Positions 45,848 to 53,707 of a DNA stretch of 64,000 nt are shown in pieces. Source of the DNA: an uncultured Eubacteriales bacterium. GTDB lineage: Bacteria; Bacillota; Clostridia; Oscillospirales; Oscillospiraceae. Each line of letters starts with the position of its first letter. Position 1 is the stretch's first letter. The DNA is taken from positions 1-64,000 of the forward strand of contig ONVI01000005.1 in assembly GCA_900321275.1 (NCBI GenBank). Direction: 5' to 3'. A program made the translations under genes and the position numbers. Under the pieces are notes generated by a model. That model ran no database searches. It saw only the letters and a program-made list of their open reading frames with translations, and was not told the origin of the DNA.

Positions 45848-46735
45848 ATGATCGAAGGAATCATTGTGAAAGCCCTCAGCGGCTTCTACTATGTCGCCGC
45901 GGAGGGGCGTATCGTCGACTGCCGGGCCAGAGGCCGCTTTCGGCTGGACGGCAGCTCCCCGCTGGTGGGAGACCGGGTACAGTGCAGCCTGGACGAAAAC
46001 GGCAAGGGCCGCGTCGACCTGGTGCATGAGCGGAAAAACTGGTTTATCCGCCCGGCGGTGGCGAATATCGATACGCTGGTCTTTATCGCGGCAAACACCA
46101 ATCCCGTGACCGACCCCTTTCTGGTCGACCGCTTTTCCATCATCGCGGCGGAGGCGGGCTGTGAGCTCGTGGTCTGCGTCAACAAGACCGATATCGACCC
46201 CGGGGACAGGCTCTGCGAGATCTTTGCCAACGCCGGTTTCCCCGTCGTGCGTACCAGCGCCGAAACCGGCGCGGGCGTGGACGCGCTTTTATCCCATCTG
46301 AAAGGAAAAATCAGTGCCTTCAGCGGCAATTCCGGGGTCGGAAAGTCCAGCATTCTCAATGTTCTGCTTCCAGACGCACATATCAAGACCGGCGAGGTGA
46401 GCGAGAAGCTGGGCCGCGGCAGGCATACCACACGGCATGTTGAGCTCTATTCCCTCGGCGGGGATACTTATATTGCGGACACCCCGGGCTTTGCGTCTCT
46501 GGACGTCATGATGACAAATACGATCCTCAAGGAGAATCTGCAGTACGATTTCCCGGATTTTGCCCCGTACCTCGGGACATGCCGTTTTCACGACTGCGCG
46601 CATCTGAAGGAACCGGGCTGCGCCGTCACCGCGGCTGTCGCGGCGGGGGAGATCGGGGAGAGCCGCTATTCCGCCTACGTGAGACTGTATGAAATGAGCG
46701 CCCAGCACAAATTCTGGGAATATAAAGACGAATAA
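45848..46735 (+). CDS. rsgA: ribosome small-subunit GTPase RsgA
   Basis: A 295-residue circularly permuted GTPase. Order: OB fold, then G4 NKTD near 118, G1 GNSGVGKSS near 163, G3 DTPGF near 216 and a zinc motif CRFHDCAHLKEPGC near 245-258. It assists late 30S assembly. ATG at 45848 is preferred; a TTG at 45833 overlapping the kinase stop is possible. In Bacillus the order is prpC-prkC-rsgA-rpe-thiN with spoVM close by, a context that supports the micro-ORF downstream here. Confidence 0.94.
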   Translation: MIEGIIVKALSGFYYVAAEGRIVDCRARGRFRLDGSSPLVGDRVQCSLDENGKGRVDLVHERKNWFIRPAVANIDTLVFIAANTNPVTDPFLVDRFSIIAAEAGCELVVCVNKTDIDPGDRLCEIFANAGFPVVRTSAETGAGVDALLSHLKGKISAFSGNSGVGKSSILNVLLPDAHIKTGEVSEKLGRGRHTTRHVELYSLGGDTYIADTPGFASLDVMMTNTILKENLQYDFPDFAPYLGTCRFHDCAHLKEPGCAVTAAVAAGEIGESRYSAYVRLYEMSAQHKFWEYKDE

Positions 46736-46793
46736 AACAATCGCCCCTCGCGTATGCTGTACGGAGTACAGAGCGCGGGGGGCGATTGTTTGC
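46735..46793 (+). terminator. large hairpin terminator after rsgA
   Basis: The stem AAACAATCGCCCC / GGGGCGATTGTTT with inner CTGTAC/GTACAG pairing. It overlaps the first codons of the longest version of the next small ORF, which argues for a later start there. Confidence 0.65.
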
Positions 46794-46942
46794 GCAGAGG
46801 GCGTCGCTGTCTTTTCGGAATGGTTGCTGTCTTTATGGGAGTGATTATCATTCTGACCCTTGTCCTGCCGTCGTCGTTCTGGTGGTTCGCCCTGGCGGCA
46901 GGCTTGATCGGATTCGGATTATGGTATCTACGCTGCTGTTGA
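46790..46942 (+). CDS. small single-span membrane protein upstream of spoVM
   Basis: About 50 residues. It has a basic N terminus (RRGRRCLFG), one hydrophobic segment (VAVFMGVIIILTLVLPSSFW, then WFALAAGLIGFGLWYL) and a CC end. I place the start at TTG 46790, because the ATG at 46754 lies inside the rsgA terminator stem; the start is uncertain. It ends 12 bases before spoVM and is probably on the same transcript. The protein family is not recognised. A spore-membrane role is a guess from position only. Confidence 0.5.
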   Translation: MRRGRRCLFGMVAVFMGVIIILTLVLPSSFWWFALAAGLIGFGLWYLRCC

Positions 46943-46954
46943 AAGGAGTAGGAG

Positions 46955-47020
46955 ATGAAGGTGATCGTTTTCCGGCTGCCGCGGTTTCTGGCAAAACTCA
47001 TGATAAGGCTCCGGTTATAA
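46955..47020 (+). CDS. spoVM: stage V sporulation protein SpoVM (21-residue micro-ORF)
   Basis: A 21-residue amphipathic peptide beginning MKVIVFRLPRFLAKL, preceded by a strong AAAGGAG site 6 bases before ATG. Bacillus SpoVM is a 26-residue peptide starting MKFYTIKLPKFLGG. Lys2, Leu8, the membrane-curvature-sensing Pro9, basic residue 10, Phe11 and Leu12 line up without gaps. SpoVM binds the convex forespore surface and anchors SpoIVA, the coat basement layer. The context matches: rsgA lies upstream as in Bacillus, and a SipL-like coat protein lies downstream. The C terminus is shorter than in Bacillus and the arginine at 17 is shifted to 18. It is too short for usual gene finders. Confidence 0.82.
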   Translation: MKVIVFRLPRFLAKLMIRLRL

Positions 47021-47150
47021 TACTGATGTTTCGCAAAGCCCTCGCTTTGCGAAACATCAGTATCGCACGGCTTCTTCAACGGCGCCATGCGCCATTGCCT
47101 GTGAGCACACCGGCTCACAGGCAGCAAAACGATTTCTGATCGTTTTGCTG
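47021..47150 (+). repeat. tandem array of four hairpins between spoVM and sipL
   Basis: Four adjacent palindromes: 47021-47062 (perfect 19-bp stem, 4-base loop), 47081-47093 (GGCGC/GCGCC), 47097-47122 (GCCTGTGAGC/GCTCACAGGC) and 47122-47150 (12-bp stem CAGCAAAACGAT). No T-run follows, so these are not simple terminators. The rest of the gap to 47285 has two weaker inverted repeats and a TATAAT at 47159-47164 without a good -35, perhaps a promoter for another sigma factor. Confidence 0.7.
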
Positions 47151-47285
47151 AAGAATAGTATAATCCGCGGATTTCAGGCATAGGCTGTACAAGACGGGAG
47201 GGATGAGCCCTCCCGGGAGATCTCCATCTGCCGCTTATGGAGATTCAGGACCGCGTCACAATCCGAGCGGCGGAAGGAGTTTTCA

Positions 47286-48782
47286 ATGGAAATCCAATTT
47301 GAGAACAGGGATACCGTGATTTACAGAGAATACTGTCATCTGACTGCGCACACGCAGGAGAGCGTCGAGTGTGTGGTCCCCGATACAGACGCCGATGTTG
47401 AAAAGATCGCCGCCGTACAGAGCAGCGTGTTTCTCAAAAGCAAGGATCTCACGCCGCGGGGCGTTCTGGTCTCGGGAGAGCTTGCCGCGAGTGTGCTCTG
47501 CATCGGGGAAGGACAGGAGCTTATTTCCTGTATCAGGCTGAAAAAGCCCTTCTCCCTTGAATATGAAGTCGATCCGCCGGAATCCGAGGCTCTGGCACAG
47601 ATTGTCCTTGCAGTGCGCGGAACGGACGTGCGTATGATCAATCCGCGAAAGCTCTCCGTGCTCTTCGAGATCGAAGGAGATCTGAGCTGCTGCCGCAGTG
47701 AAAAGCTGTGCGTCGAATCAAAAGTGCCGGAGGATACGGCGGGACTACATGCGCGGCTTGAGGATCGGGAAATCACGCTGCCGGCTGCCGTCTGTGAAAA
47801 GATGCTTGCGGTGAACGAACAGTTTGGCTTCCCGGCGGAAAAGCCGCTTCCCGCAAAACTGATCTCCGAGCAGGCGTCGCTCACGGTCTCTGATTGCCAG
47901 CTCGTCGGCACGAAAGCGATCGTAAAGGGGAATGCATCCGTGACCGTTGCAGCGCTGTGCGACGGACAGGGAGGCCCGGTACTGACAGAATTTACGGCGC
48001 CGTTTTCCCAGATCATGGACGTCGGCGTGGAGGACATCAGCGCTTATTCCGTAAAACCGGAGATCACGGGCGCGTATTTCGATCTGATTGATACCATCAG
48101 CGGCGGAAAAGCGCTTGATATGGAGCTTCACGCCGTCCTGCAGCTTGTCTGCAGCAAACAGCAGAAGCTGCACCTGGTTGCGGACGCCTACAGCAATCTC
48201 ATGCCTGCGCAGCTCGTCTGCACGAATCAGGAATATGTACTCAGCTCAAATCCGCAGAAGAAGCGGATCCAGCTGGAGGAGCGAATCAATCTCATGGACA
48301 ATTGCGCCGAGCTGCTGCATGTCTTCGCCTCGCCCTCCCGCGTAACAGGGGAGAGCGATAAACTCGGCGTCTCGGTCAATCTGGACTTCCTGTACCGAAA
48401 CGGGGAGAACCGCCTGTCGTCCTGCAGACGAACCATGACAACGGCCATGGAGACAGACGGGGCGGAGATCCATGTGCTGTATATACGCCCGGTACAGGTG
48501 ACTGTCAAGCCGGAGGGGGAATATGCGGATTGCGGTGTGATGCTGGAAATCGCCTATACCATCACGGAAAAGACCGTGATCGGCAGCGTGGAGGCCGTCG
48601 TCCTGAACGATGAGCAGCGCTATGTTCAGGACGCCCTTCCGACGCTCACCCTGGTAAGGCCGGCCGGAGAGAGCCTGTGGTCGCTTGCAAAAAAATACCA
48701 CTCCAGTGAAGAAAAAATCCGACAGATGAATGAAGACGCAGAGAATACCGGACATATCCTGCTGATCCCCAAGTGTATTTGA
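47286..48782 (+). CDS. sipL: SipL-like spore morphogenetic protein (SPOCS/DUF3794 + LysM)
   Basis: A 498-residue protein with repeated SPOCS (DUF3794) domains (about 35-120, 180-275 and a third near 390-425) and a C-terminal LysM (about 450-497, GESLWSLAKKYHSSEEKIRQ). This is the architecture of Clostridioides SipL, which binds SpoIVA through its LysM and directs coat assembly around the forespore. Lying just after spoVM strengthens this call. It is expected only in the mother cell during sporulation. ATG follows GGAAGGAG. Confidence 0.85.
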   Translation: MEIQFENRDTVIYREYCHLTAHTQESVECVVPDTDADVEKIAAVQSSVFLKSKDLTPRGVLVSGELAASVLCIGEGQELISCIRLKKPFSLEYEVDPPESEALAQIVLAVRGTDVRMINPRKLSVLFEIEGDLSCCRSEKLCVESKVPEDTAGLHARLEDREITLPAAVCEKMLAVNEQFGFPAEKPLPAKLISEQASLTVSDCQLVGTKAIVKGNASVTVAALCDGQGGPVLTEFTAPFSQIMDVGVEDISAYSVKPEITGAYFDLIDTISGGKALDMELHAVLQLVCSKQQKLHLVADAYSNLMPAQLVCTNQEYVLSSNPQKKRIQLEERINLMDNCAELLHVFASPSRVTGESDKLGVSVNLDFLYRNGENRLSSCRRTMTTAMETDGAEIHVLYIRPVQVTVKPEGEYADCGVMLEIAYTITEKTVIGSVEAVVLNDEQRYVQDALPTLTLVRPAGESLWSLAKKYHSSEEKIRQMNEDAENTGHILLIPKCI

Positions 48783-48797
48783 TTGATCTTGCGGCTG

Positions 48798-48836
48798 AAA
48801 AAGGCTCTTCCGAAGGCAATCCGGAAGAGCCTTTTT
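48798..48836. terminator. bidirectional terminator between sipL and the ABC exporter
   Basis: A perfect-looking stem AAAAAGGCTCTTCCG / CGGAAGAGCCTTTTT between convergent genes, with T-runs on both strands. Confidence 0.85.
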
Positions 48837-48837
48837 G

Positions 48838-50109
48838 TCAGCGCTCTGCCGGCGCTGCCTCCATCGGCGGAAGAGCCATATAGCCGTGCGCCTCTGTGTT
48901 CCAGATCGGAAGGCCGCACACCTCAAACTTGAACGCGTGTCGTATGTAATCCAGAGGAATCCGGCGGCCCAGCTCGTCGCTGCGGTAAACGCCCAGACCG
49001 GCGTAAAAGTTCCCTTTTGCTATGTTGTCCAGCGGCAGGGAGAGGCAGACAATCTGTTCTCCGACGCCGTCCGTCTCTATCGCAGGCGACCAGGCCGTCG
49101 CAAGACCGACGTCCGCCTCGCTGCGCAGCGTAAGCCGGAAAAGCAGCGGCGGCGCAGGTTTTGTCGTGCGCAGAACCAGACGCATGCGCAGTGCTTCCCC
49201 CTTTTCATATACGGCGGTGATCTTATCCGTCAGGGTGAGCCTTGTCATCAGCACGCCGGTATCGACAGCGCGACGGGAGTGGGATTTGAGATTCAGATCC
49301 ATATCGGTCTCATGCTCACCGAGACTGTGATCCAGATATGCGGCGATCGCACGCTCCGTATCACCGTCAAAGATGACGCGGCCGCGATCGAGCACAATGC
49401 AGCGATCGCAGAGCTGGCGGATGGTGCTCATATTGTGGCTGACATACAGGACGGTCCGGTTTTCTTCATCCGCCGCCCGACGCATGCGCGCAAGGCATTT
49501 CTGCTGGAAGGCCATGTCGCCGACGGCGAGCACTTCGTCCATAATCATGATTTCGCTTTGCAGATGTGCCGCGACAGAGAAAGCCAGTTTTACAAACATA
49601 CCGGAAGAATAGCGCTTTACAGGCGTGTCAATGAATTCCCGCAGCTCGGAAAAATCAATGATATCCTCCAGACAGGCGTCGATTTCGCTGCGGCTCATGC
49701 CGAGAATGGCGCCGTTCATATAGATGTTTTCCCGGCCGGTCATTTCTCTGTGAAAACCGGTTCCCACCTCCAGCATGGAGGAGACGCGGCCCCAGATATC
49801 TATTTCACCCTCGGTGGGAGCGGTGATCCGGCAGATGATCTTCAAAAGCGTGGATTTCCCGGCACCGTTTGCCCCGATAATCCCGATGCGTTCCCCGCGA
49901 TGAATGTCAAGATCCACGCCGTCCAGCGCCCAGAAGAATTGGCCGGCTTGGTCGGTGCTTGTGCCGATGCGCTGGTTCGGATCGTCTCTGCCGCGCCTGC
50001 GGGCCCACCAGGACTGCAGATCCTGCTGAAGCGTCTGGTGATTGATGAGACCGAGTCGATATTGCTTTTTGACTCCCCGCAGACGGAGAGAGAGATTCTG
50101 TTCATCCAT
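48838..50109 (-). CDS. polysaccharide/teichoic-acid type ABC exporter, ATP-binding protein with Wzt-like C-terminal domain
   Basis: A 423-residue ATPase. Walker A GANGAGKSTLLK near 78, signature YSSGM near 163 and Walker B MIMDEVLAVGD match the Wzt/TagH group that exports surface glycans. Residues from about 265 form a beta-rich C-terminal domain like that of Wzt, which recognises the exported glycan. The start MDEQNLSLRL at 50109 follows GAGG; the upstream frame overlaps the permease. Only 10 bases separate it from the permease gene, and together they form a complete transporter. Confidence 0.9.
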   Translation of the reverse strand: MDEQNLSLRLRGVKKQYRLGLINHQTLQQDLQSWWARRRGRDDPNQRIGTSTDQAGQFFWALDGVDLDIHRGERIGIIGANGAGKSTLLKIICRITAPTEGEIDIWGRVSSMLEVGTGFHREMTGRENIYMNGAILGMSRSEIDACLEDIIDFSELREFIDTPVKRYSSGMFVKLAFSVAAHLQSEIMIMDEVLAVGDMAFQQKCLARMRRAADEENRTVLYVSHNMSTIRQLCDRCIVLDRGRVIFDGDTERAIAAYLDHSLGEHETDMDLNLKSHSRRAVDTGVLMTRLTLTDKITAVYEKGEALRMRLVLRTTKPAPPLLFRLTLRSEADVGLATAWSPAIETDGVGEQIVCLSLPLDNIAKGNFYAGLGVYRSDELGRRIPLDYIRHAFKFEVCGLPIWNTEAHGYMALPPMEAAPAER

Positions 50110-50119
50110 AGCCCAATCC

Positions 50120-50953
50120 TCAAACCGTGTCCATGAAGGTGCGCTCAACATGGTTGAAAATGACGATACCTGCCAGCGCCGCCGCGACCGTGAAGAAAAA
50201 CGAGTATGCAAGCGACGCGGAACTGACATCTCCGACGCCGAAGAGAATATGTCGAAACAGCTCGATCACGGGTGAAACCGGGTTTATGAGAATATACCGG
50301 CGCAGGCTTGCGTCAACCGCGCTGAGAGGATAAACCACCGGGGTGGCGTACATCCAGAGCGTCATGCCGAAATCCAGCAGGACACGAAGATCGCGGTATT
50401 TTGTCGTCAAACTTGAAATGATGAGCCCTGTCCCCATTCCCATCACACCGAGCAGGAGCAGCAGGAAAGGAAGCAGAATCCAGATGCTCCACAGGGGATG
50501 GACAAGTCCCTGAAAGCTGTACCACAGCAGCAGGGCAAAAACCAGAAGCATCTGGATCAGGAAGAGAATCGCGTTTCCGAGAACATTTGACACCGGTATA
50601 ACGAGGCGGGGGAAATAGACCTTCCCGAATAGATAGGCGTTATCGGCAAAGGTCGACGCGTTTTTCACGACGCAGCCCGAAAAAAAGGACCAGATCGCAT
50701 GGCCGCTGAGATAGAACAGGAGCTGGGGAACGCCGTCCGTACTGAGCTTGGCGATATTTCCGAAAAGAACGACGTAGGTAATGCCTGTCAATAGCGGATT
50801 GATGATCAGCCAGAGCGGGCCGAGGATCGTCTGCGTATAGGTGACGATGAAGGAGCGGCGCGTAAACAGCCAGACAAGATCGCGGTACTGCCAGAGCTCC
50901 CGCAGCTTCAGATCAAATAAACCCTGTTTCGCGCTGATGTGGGTATGCTGCAC
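50120..50953 (-). CDS. ABC-2 type polysaccharide export permease
   Basis: A 277-residue membrane protein with six hydrophobic segments and the ABC-2 pattern (FTRRSFIVTYTQTILGPLWL, NPVSPVIELFRHILFG) of Wzm/TagG permeases. It should form the channel for the ATPase encoded next. No glycosyltransferases are adjacent, so the glycan is unknown. Confidence 0.9.
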   Translation of the reverse strand: MQHTHISAKQGLFDLKLRELWQYRDLVWLFTRRSFIVTYTQTILGPLWLIINPLLTGITYVVLFGNIAKLSTDGVPQLLFYLSGHAIWSFFSGCVVKNASTFADNAYLFGKVYFPRLVIPVSNVLGNAILFLIQMLLVFALLLWYSFQGLVHPLWSIWILLPFLLLLLGVMGMGTGLIISSLTTKYRDLRVLLDFGMTLWMYATPVVYPLSAVDASLRRYILINPVSPVIELFRHILFGVGDVSSASLAYSFFFTVAAALAGIVIFNHVERTFMDTV

Positions 50954-50980
50954 GGTATTACCTCCTGTACTTCGCGGCCG

Positions 50981-51724
50981 TCAGCGTTCGGAGTCTTTGC
51001 ACATGGCACGGAAACTGACCCGCGCCGCTTCAGGCTCCATATTGCAGCCGAGGCGATACAGCCTTGTCATCCTTCCGAGGCGGCCGATCAATTCCAGCGT
51101 ACGCAGCATGGGCCGCGCATCGTCCGGCCGGTTGCACTGCGCAAGCAGCACGGGAAGCGCGTCGCGGAAACTCACGGGTTCAATATGATTGTGCGTATCT
51201 CTCTCCAGAATACAGATGGCCTCCAGCGGAAGGATTTCGTTTCTTCCGTATTTTTCTTTTCCGCGCCAGGGCGTGCCGCAGGCGTATGCGCGATCGTTTT
51301 CGATACGCAGAAGCGGCTTGTCCCCGTTGAGGATGTGGGCACCCGGTATTTCCGAAAGCCAGAGACGGCTGTGTGTCGTCTTGCCGGTTCCTGACGGGGC
51401 GGTGAAGAGGTAGGCCTTTCCGTCATAGGCCAGGGCCGAACCATGATATAACAAGATGTCGTGATCCAAAAGGGCTGCGGCAATCTTGCGATAGACGGCA
51501 AGCGTCTCCAGGTAGGCGTCGGAATAGCCGCGCTGGGGCAGACCCTCCAGCTCGTCCTCCCGGAGAGCCGTGAAGCGTTCGCGCGCAATGTCTTCGGGAT
51601 CCATGCGGATCTCGACAAGGGGCGCTTCATCGCAGAAATAGCCCGCACAGTATCGCGCGGTGCTTTCATATAACGCTGATATCCGTATCGGAATACCCGC
51701 GAGAGAGATCACAAATGTAGTCAT
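50981..51724 (-). CDS. HprK-like kinase family protein
   Basis: A 247-residue protein with P-loop FTAPSGTGKTTHS near 110 and GDKPLLRI near 133, in the arrangement of HPr kinase/PEPCK-like proteins. It lacks an N-terminal HprK domain and is not next to HPr or ptsH. Stand-alone relatives occur with peptide-modification and glycan clusters, sometimes with PqqD-like proteins, but none is seen here. It is 27 bases upstream of the exporter permease on the same strand, so a role in preparing the exported molecule is possible but unproven. Confidence 0.7.
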   Translation of the reverse strand: MTTFVISLAGIPIRISALYESTARYCAGYFCDEAPLVEIRMDPEDIARERFTALREDELEGLPQRGYSDAYLETLAVYRKIAAALLDHDILLYHGSALAYDGKAYLFTAPSGTGKTTHSRLWLSEIPGAHILNGDKPLLRIENDRAYACGTPWRGKEKYGRNEILPLEAICILERDTHNHIEPVSFRDALPVLLAQCNRPDDARPMLRTLELIGRLGRMTRLYRLGCNMEPEAARVSFRAMCKDSER

Positions 51725-51771
51725 GAAACAGATCCTTTTTCCTTTTTTGCCCGTTTGAAGAGTCTGAGAAT

Positions 51772-51805
51772 CGGAAAACCGCCCATCAAAACTGATGAGC
51801 GGCTT
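51772..51805 (-). terminator. rnpB terminator
   Basis: The stem CCGCTCATCA / TGATGGGCGG with a T-run on the minus strand, just after the RNase P RNA 3' end. Confidence 0.75.
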
Positions 51806-51811
51806 TGATAT

Positions 51812-52157
51812 GAGTCGGTCTGTAAGCCGGGTTCTGTCTTAAACGACCATCTATCTAGTCCCGCTGTTGCCAACGGGATCAAGCCACCTCCTGGGGACGG
51901 CCGGGCCGGCCTTGTGTCCCCGTACCACGGTGTTGCTCCGGATAGAGTTTACAGCGTCCACATGTCTCCATGCGACGGGTGGGCTCTTACCCCACCTTTC
52001 CACCTTGACCGGGATTGCTCCCGGCTGACTATTTCTGTTGCACTTGTCCGAGGGTCACCCCTGGCGGGCGTTACCCGTTATCCTTGCCCTGTGGAGCCCG
52101 GACTTTCCTCACGCACAGGCTTTCGCCCCGTGCCCGCGGTCGTTCGGCCAACTCACG
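51812..52157 (-). ncRNA. rnpB: RNase P RNA, class A
   Basis: About 346 bases. Near the 5' end, the minus strand carries the universal block GAGGAAAGTCCGGGCTCC, then GGGTAACGCCCGCCAGGGGTGA and CAACAGAAA. The 3' part has AGATAGATGGTCG and the closing GACAGAACCCGGCTTACAG. The layout fits bacterial class A RNase P RNA, which matures tRNA 5' ends. The ends are set by pairing of the outer GAGTTGGCC/GACCGACTC strands and may be off by a few bases. Confidence 0.95.
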
Positions 52158-52163
52158 TATGCT

Positions 52164-52192
52164 ATTTTACTCAGGTTTTGCCCGCAAGTCAA
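52164..52192 (-). promoter_or_regulatory. rnpB promoter
   Basis: On the minus strand, TTGACT (52187-52192), a 17-base spacer and TAAAAT (52164-52169), directly before the RNA. Confidence 0.8.
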
Positions 52193-52201
52193 CAATTTTT
52201 C

Positions 52202-52230
52202 TTGTAATAAAATAAAGAAAGCGCTATAAT
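52202..52230 (+). promoter_or_regulatory. sigma-A promoter of murD
   Basis: TTGTAA (52202-52207), a 17-base spacer and TATAAT (52225-52230), divergent from the rnpB promoter. Confidence 0.65.
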
Positions 52231-52263
52231 ATTTCAGTTGATGTTTGAAACGAGGTGATCGGC

Positions 52264-53646
52264 TTGACCCTTGACGAATATGTGGAGAGCCTGAAAGGAA
52301 AGCGTATTGCCGCCATCGGGATCGGGGTGAGCAATCTCCCGCTGATCGAGCTCCTCCTGCGCAGCGGCTGCGACGTGACGGCCTGCGACATGCGGACGAG
52401 AGAACAGATGGAGGGGGAGGCGGAGCGCCTCGAAGCCCTCGGCGCAAAGATGAAGCTGGGGCCGGATTATCTGGAAGAGCTGGATCATGACGTCCTGTTC
52501 CGCACGCCCGGCCTCATGCCCTTCGAAGCGCATCTGGAGGCGGCGAAAGCGCGCGGGAGCTGTCTTACCTCCGAGATGGAGGCTTTTCTGTCCCTGTGCC
52601 CCTGCAAAGTGATCGCCATAACCGGCAGCGACGGGAAGACCACGACCTCCACCATTATTTCCGAGCTTTTGAAGGCCGCCGGATACCGGGTTCACCTGGG
52701 CGGCAATATCGGCAATCCGCTCCTGTGCGAAATCCCGGAGATCGGAGAAGATGACGTCGCGGTGATCGAGCTCAGCTCCTTCCAGCTTCACAGTATGTTT
52801 TGCCGTCCCGATATCGCCGTGGTGACCAATATCACCCCCAACCATCTGGATAAGCACAAAGACTATCAGGACTATATCGACGCGAAACGCGAAATCCTGC
52901 TGCATCAGGACGAAAACTGCCGCCTGATTCTGAATTTGGACGATGAACATACGCCCTATCTGTCCGGCTTTGCAAGGGCGCGTATTTCTCATTTCTCCGA
53001 CCGGCAGTGCCCGGCAGACGGCGCCTGTCTCCGGGACGGCATGCTTGTCCGCGTGAAGGACGGGGAGGAGCGGCCTGTTTTGCCCGCAGCGGAGATCCGC
53101 CTCCCGGGCGAGCATAATGTTCTCAATTACCTGGCGGCTTTCGCGGCGACCGAAGGCATGGTTCCCGATGAAATCTGCGCGGAGGTGGCGCGGAGCTTCG
53201 GCGGCGTGGAGCATCGGCTTGAGATCGTCCGCACGCTTCACGGCGTTACCTATATCAACGATTCCATCGGAACGAGCCCCACCCGCACAATCGCGGGGCT
53301 GCGGGCCATGCGGACAAAGCCCATCGTGATCGCGGGCGGCTACGACAAGCATCTGCCCTTTGACGAACTCGGCGACGCCCTCTGTGCGCTTGCCAAGGCG
53401 GTATTCCTGACAGGGGACACGGCGGAAAAAATCCGCGGCGCGATTCTCGCATCTCCCTATTATGCCGGGAGCGGCCTGCCTGTAGCGATGGAGGCGGATT
53501 TTCGATCGGCCGTTCTCGCGGCCTCGGCCGCTGCAGGGGAAGGGGACGTCGTCCTCTTTTCTCCGGCCTGCGCCTCCTTCGACCATTTTAAAAACTTTGC
53601 CGAACGCGGCAGAACATACAAGTCCATCATCATGGAGCTTGCATAA
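52264..53646 (+). CDS. murD: UDP-N-acetylmuramoyl-L-alanine:D-glutamate ligase
   Basis: A 460-residue Mur ligase. It has an N-terminal UDP-binding Rossmann part (KRIAAIGIGVSNLPLIE), the ATP loop ITGSDGKTTTST near 124, SSFQL near 170, NITPNHLDKHK near 198 and the C-terminal YINDSIGTSPTRTIAGL. It adds D-Glu to UDP-MurNAc-Ala in peptidoglycan synthesis. It is outside the usual dcw cluster. I choose TTG 52264, five bases after the GAGGTGAT site, over GTG 52255 within that site. Confidence 0.93.
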   Translation: MTLDEYVESLKGKRIAAIGIGVSNLPLIELLLRSGCDVTACDMRTREQMEGEAERLEALGAKMKLGPDYLEELDHDVLFRTPGLMPFEAHLEAAKARGSCLTSEMEAFLSLCPCKVIAITGSDGKTTTSTIISELLKAAGYRVHLGGNIGNPLLCEIPEIGEDDVAVIELSSFQLHSMFCRPDIAVVTNITPNHLDKHKDYQDYIDAKREILLHQDENCRLILNLDDEHTPYLSGFARARISHFSDRQCPADGACLRDGMLVRVKDGEERPVLPAAEIRLPGEHNVLNYLAAFAATEGMVPDEICAEVARSFGGVEHRLEIVRTLHGVTYINDSIGTSPTRTIAGLRAMRTKPIVIAGGYDKHLPFDELGDALCALAKAVFLTGDTAEKIRGAILASPYYAGSGLPVAMEADFRSAVLAASAAAGEGDVVLFSPACASFDHFKNFAERGRTYKSIIMELA

Positions 53647-53707
53647 ACGCTTCGGGCGGGGCGAAAAATCAGTTTCCGGCATAAAAAACGAAATAATGGG
53701 AGAAAGC

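Noticed and set aside
47286..48782. LysM protein as a cell-wall hydrolase
   Set aside because: There is no signal peptide or hydrolase domain. SPOCS domains point to a mother-cell coat protein.
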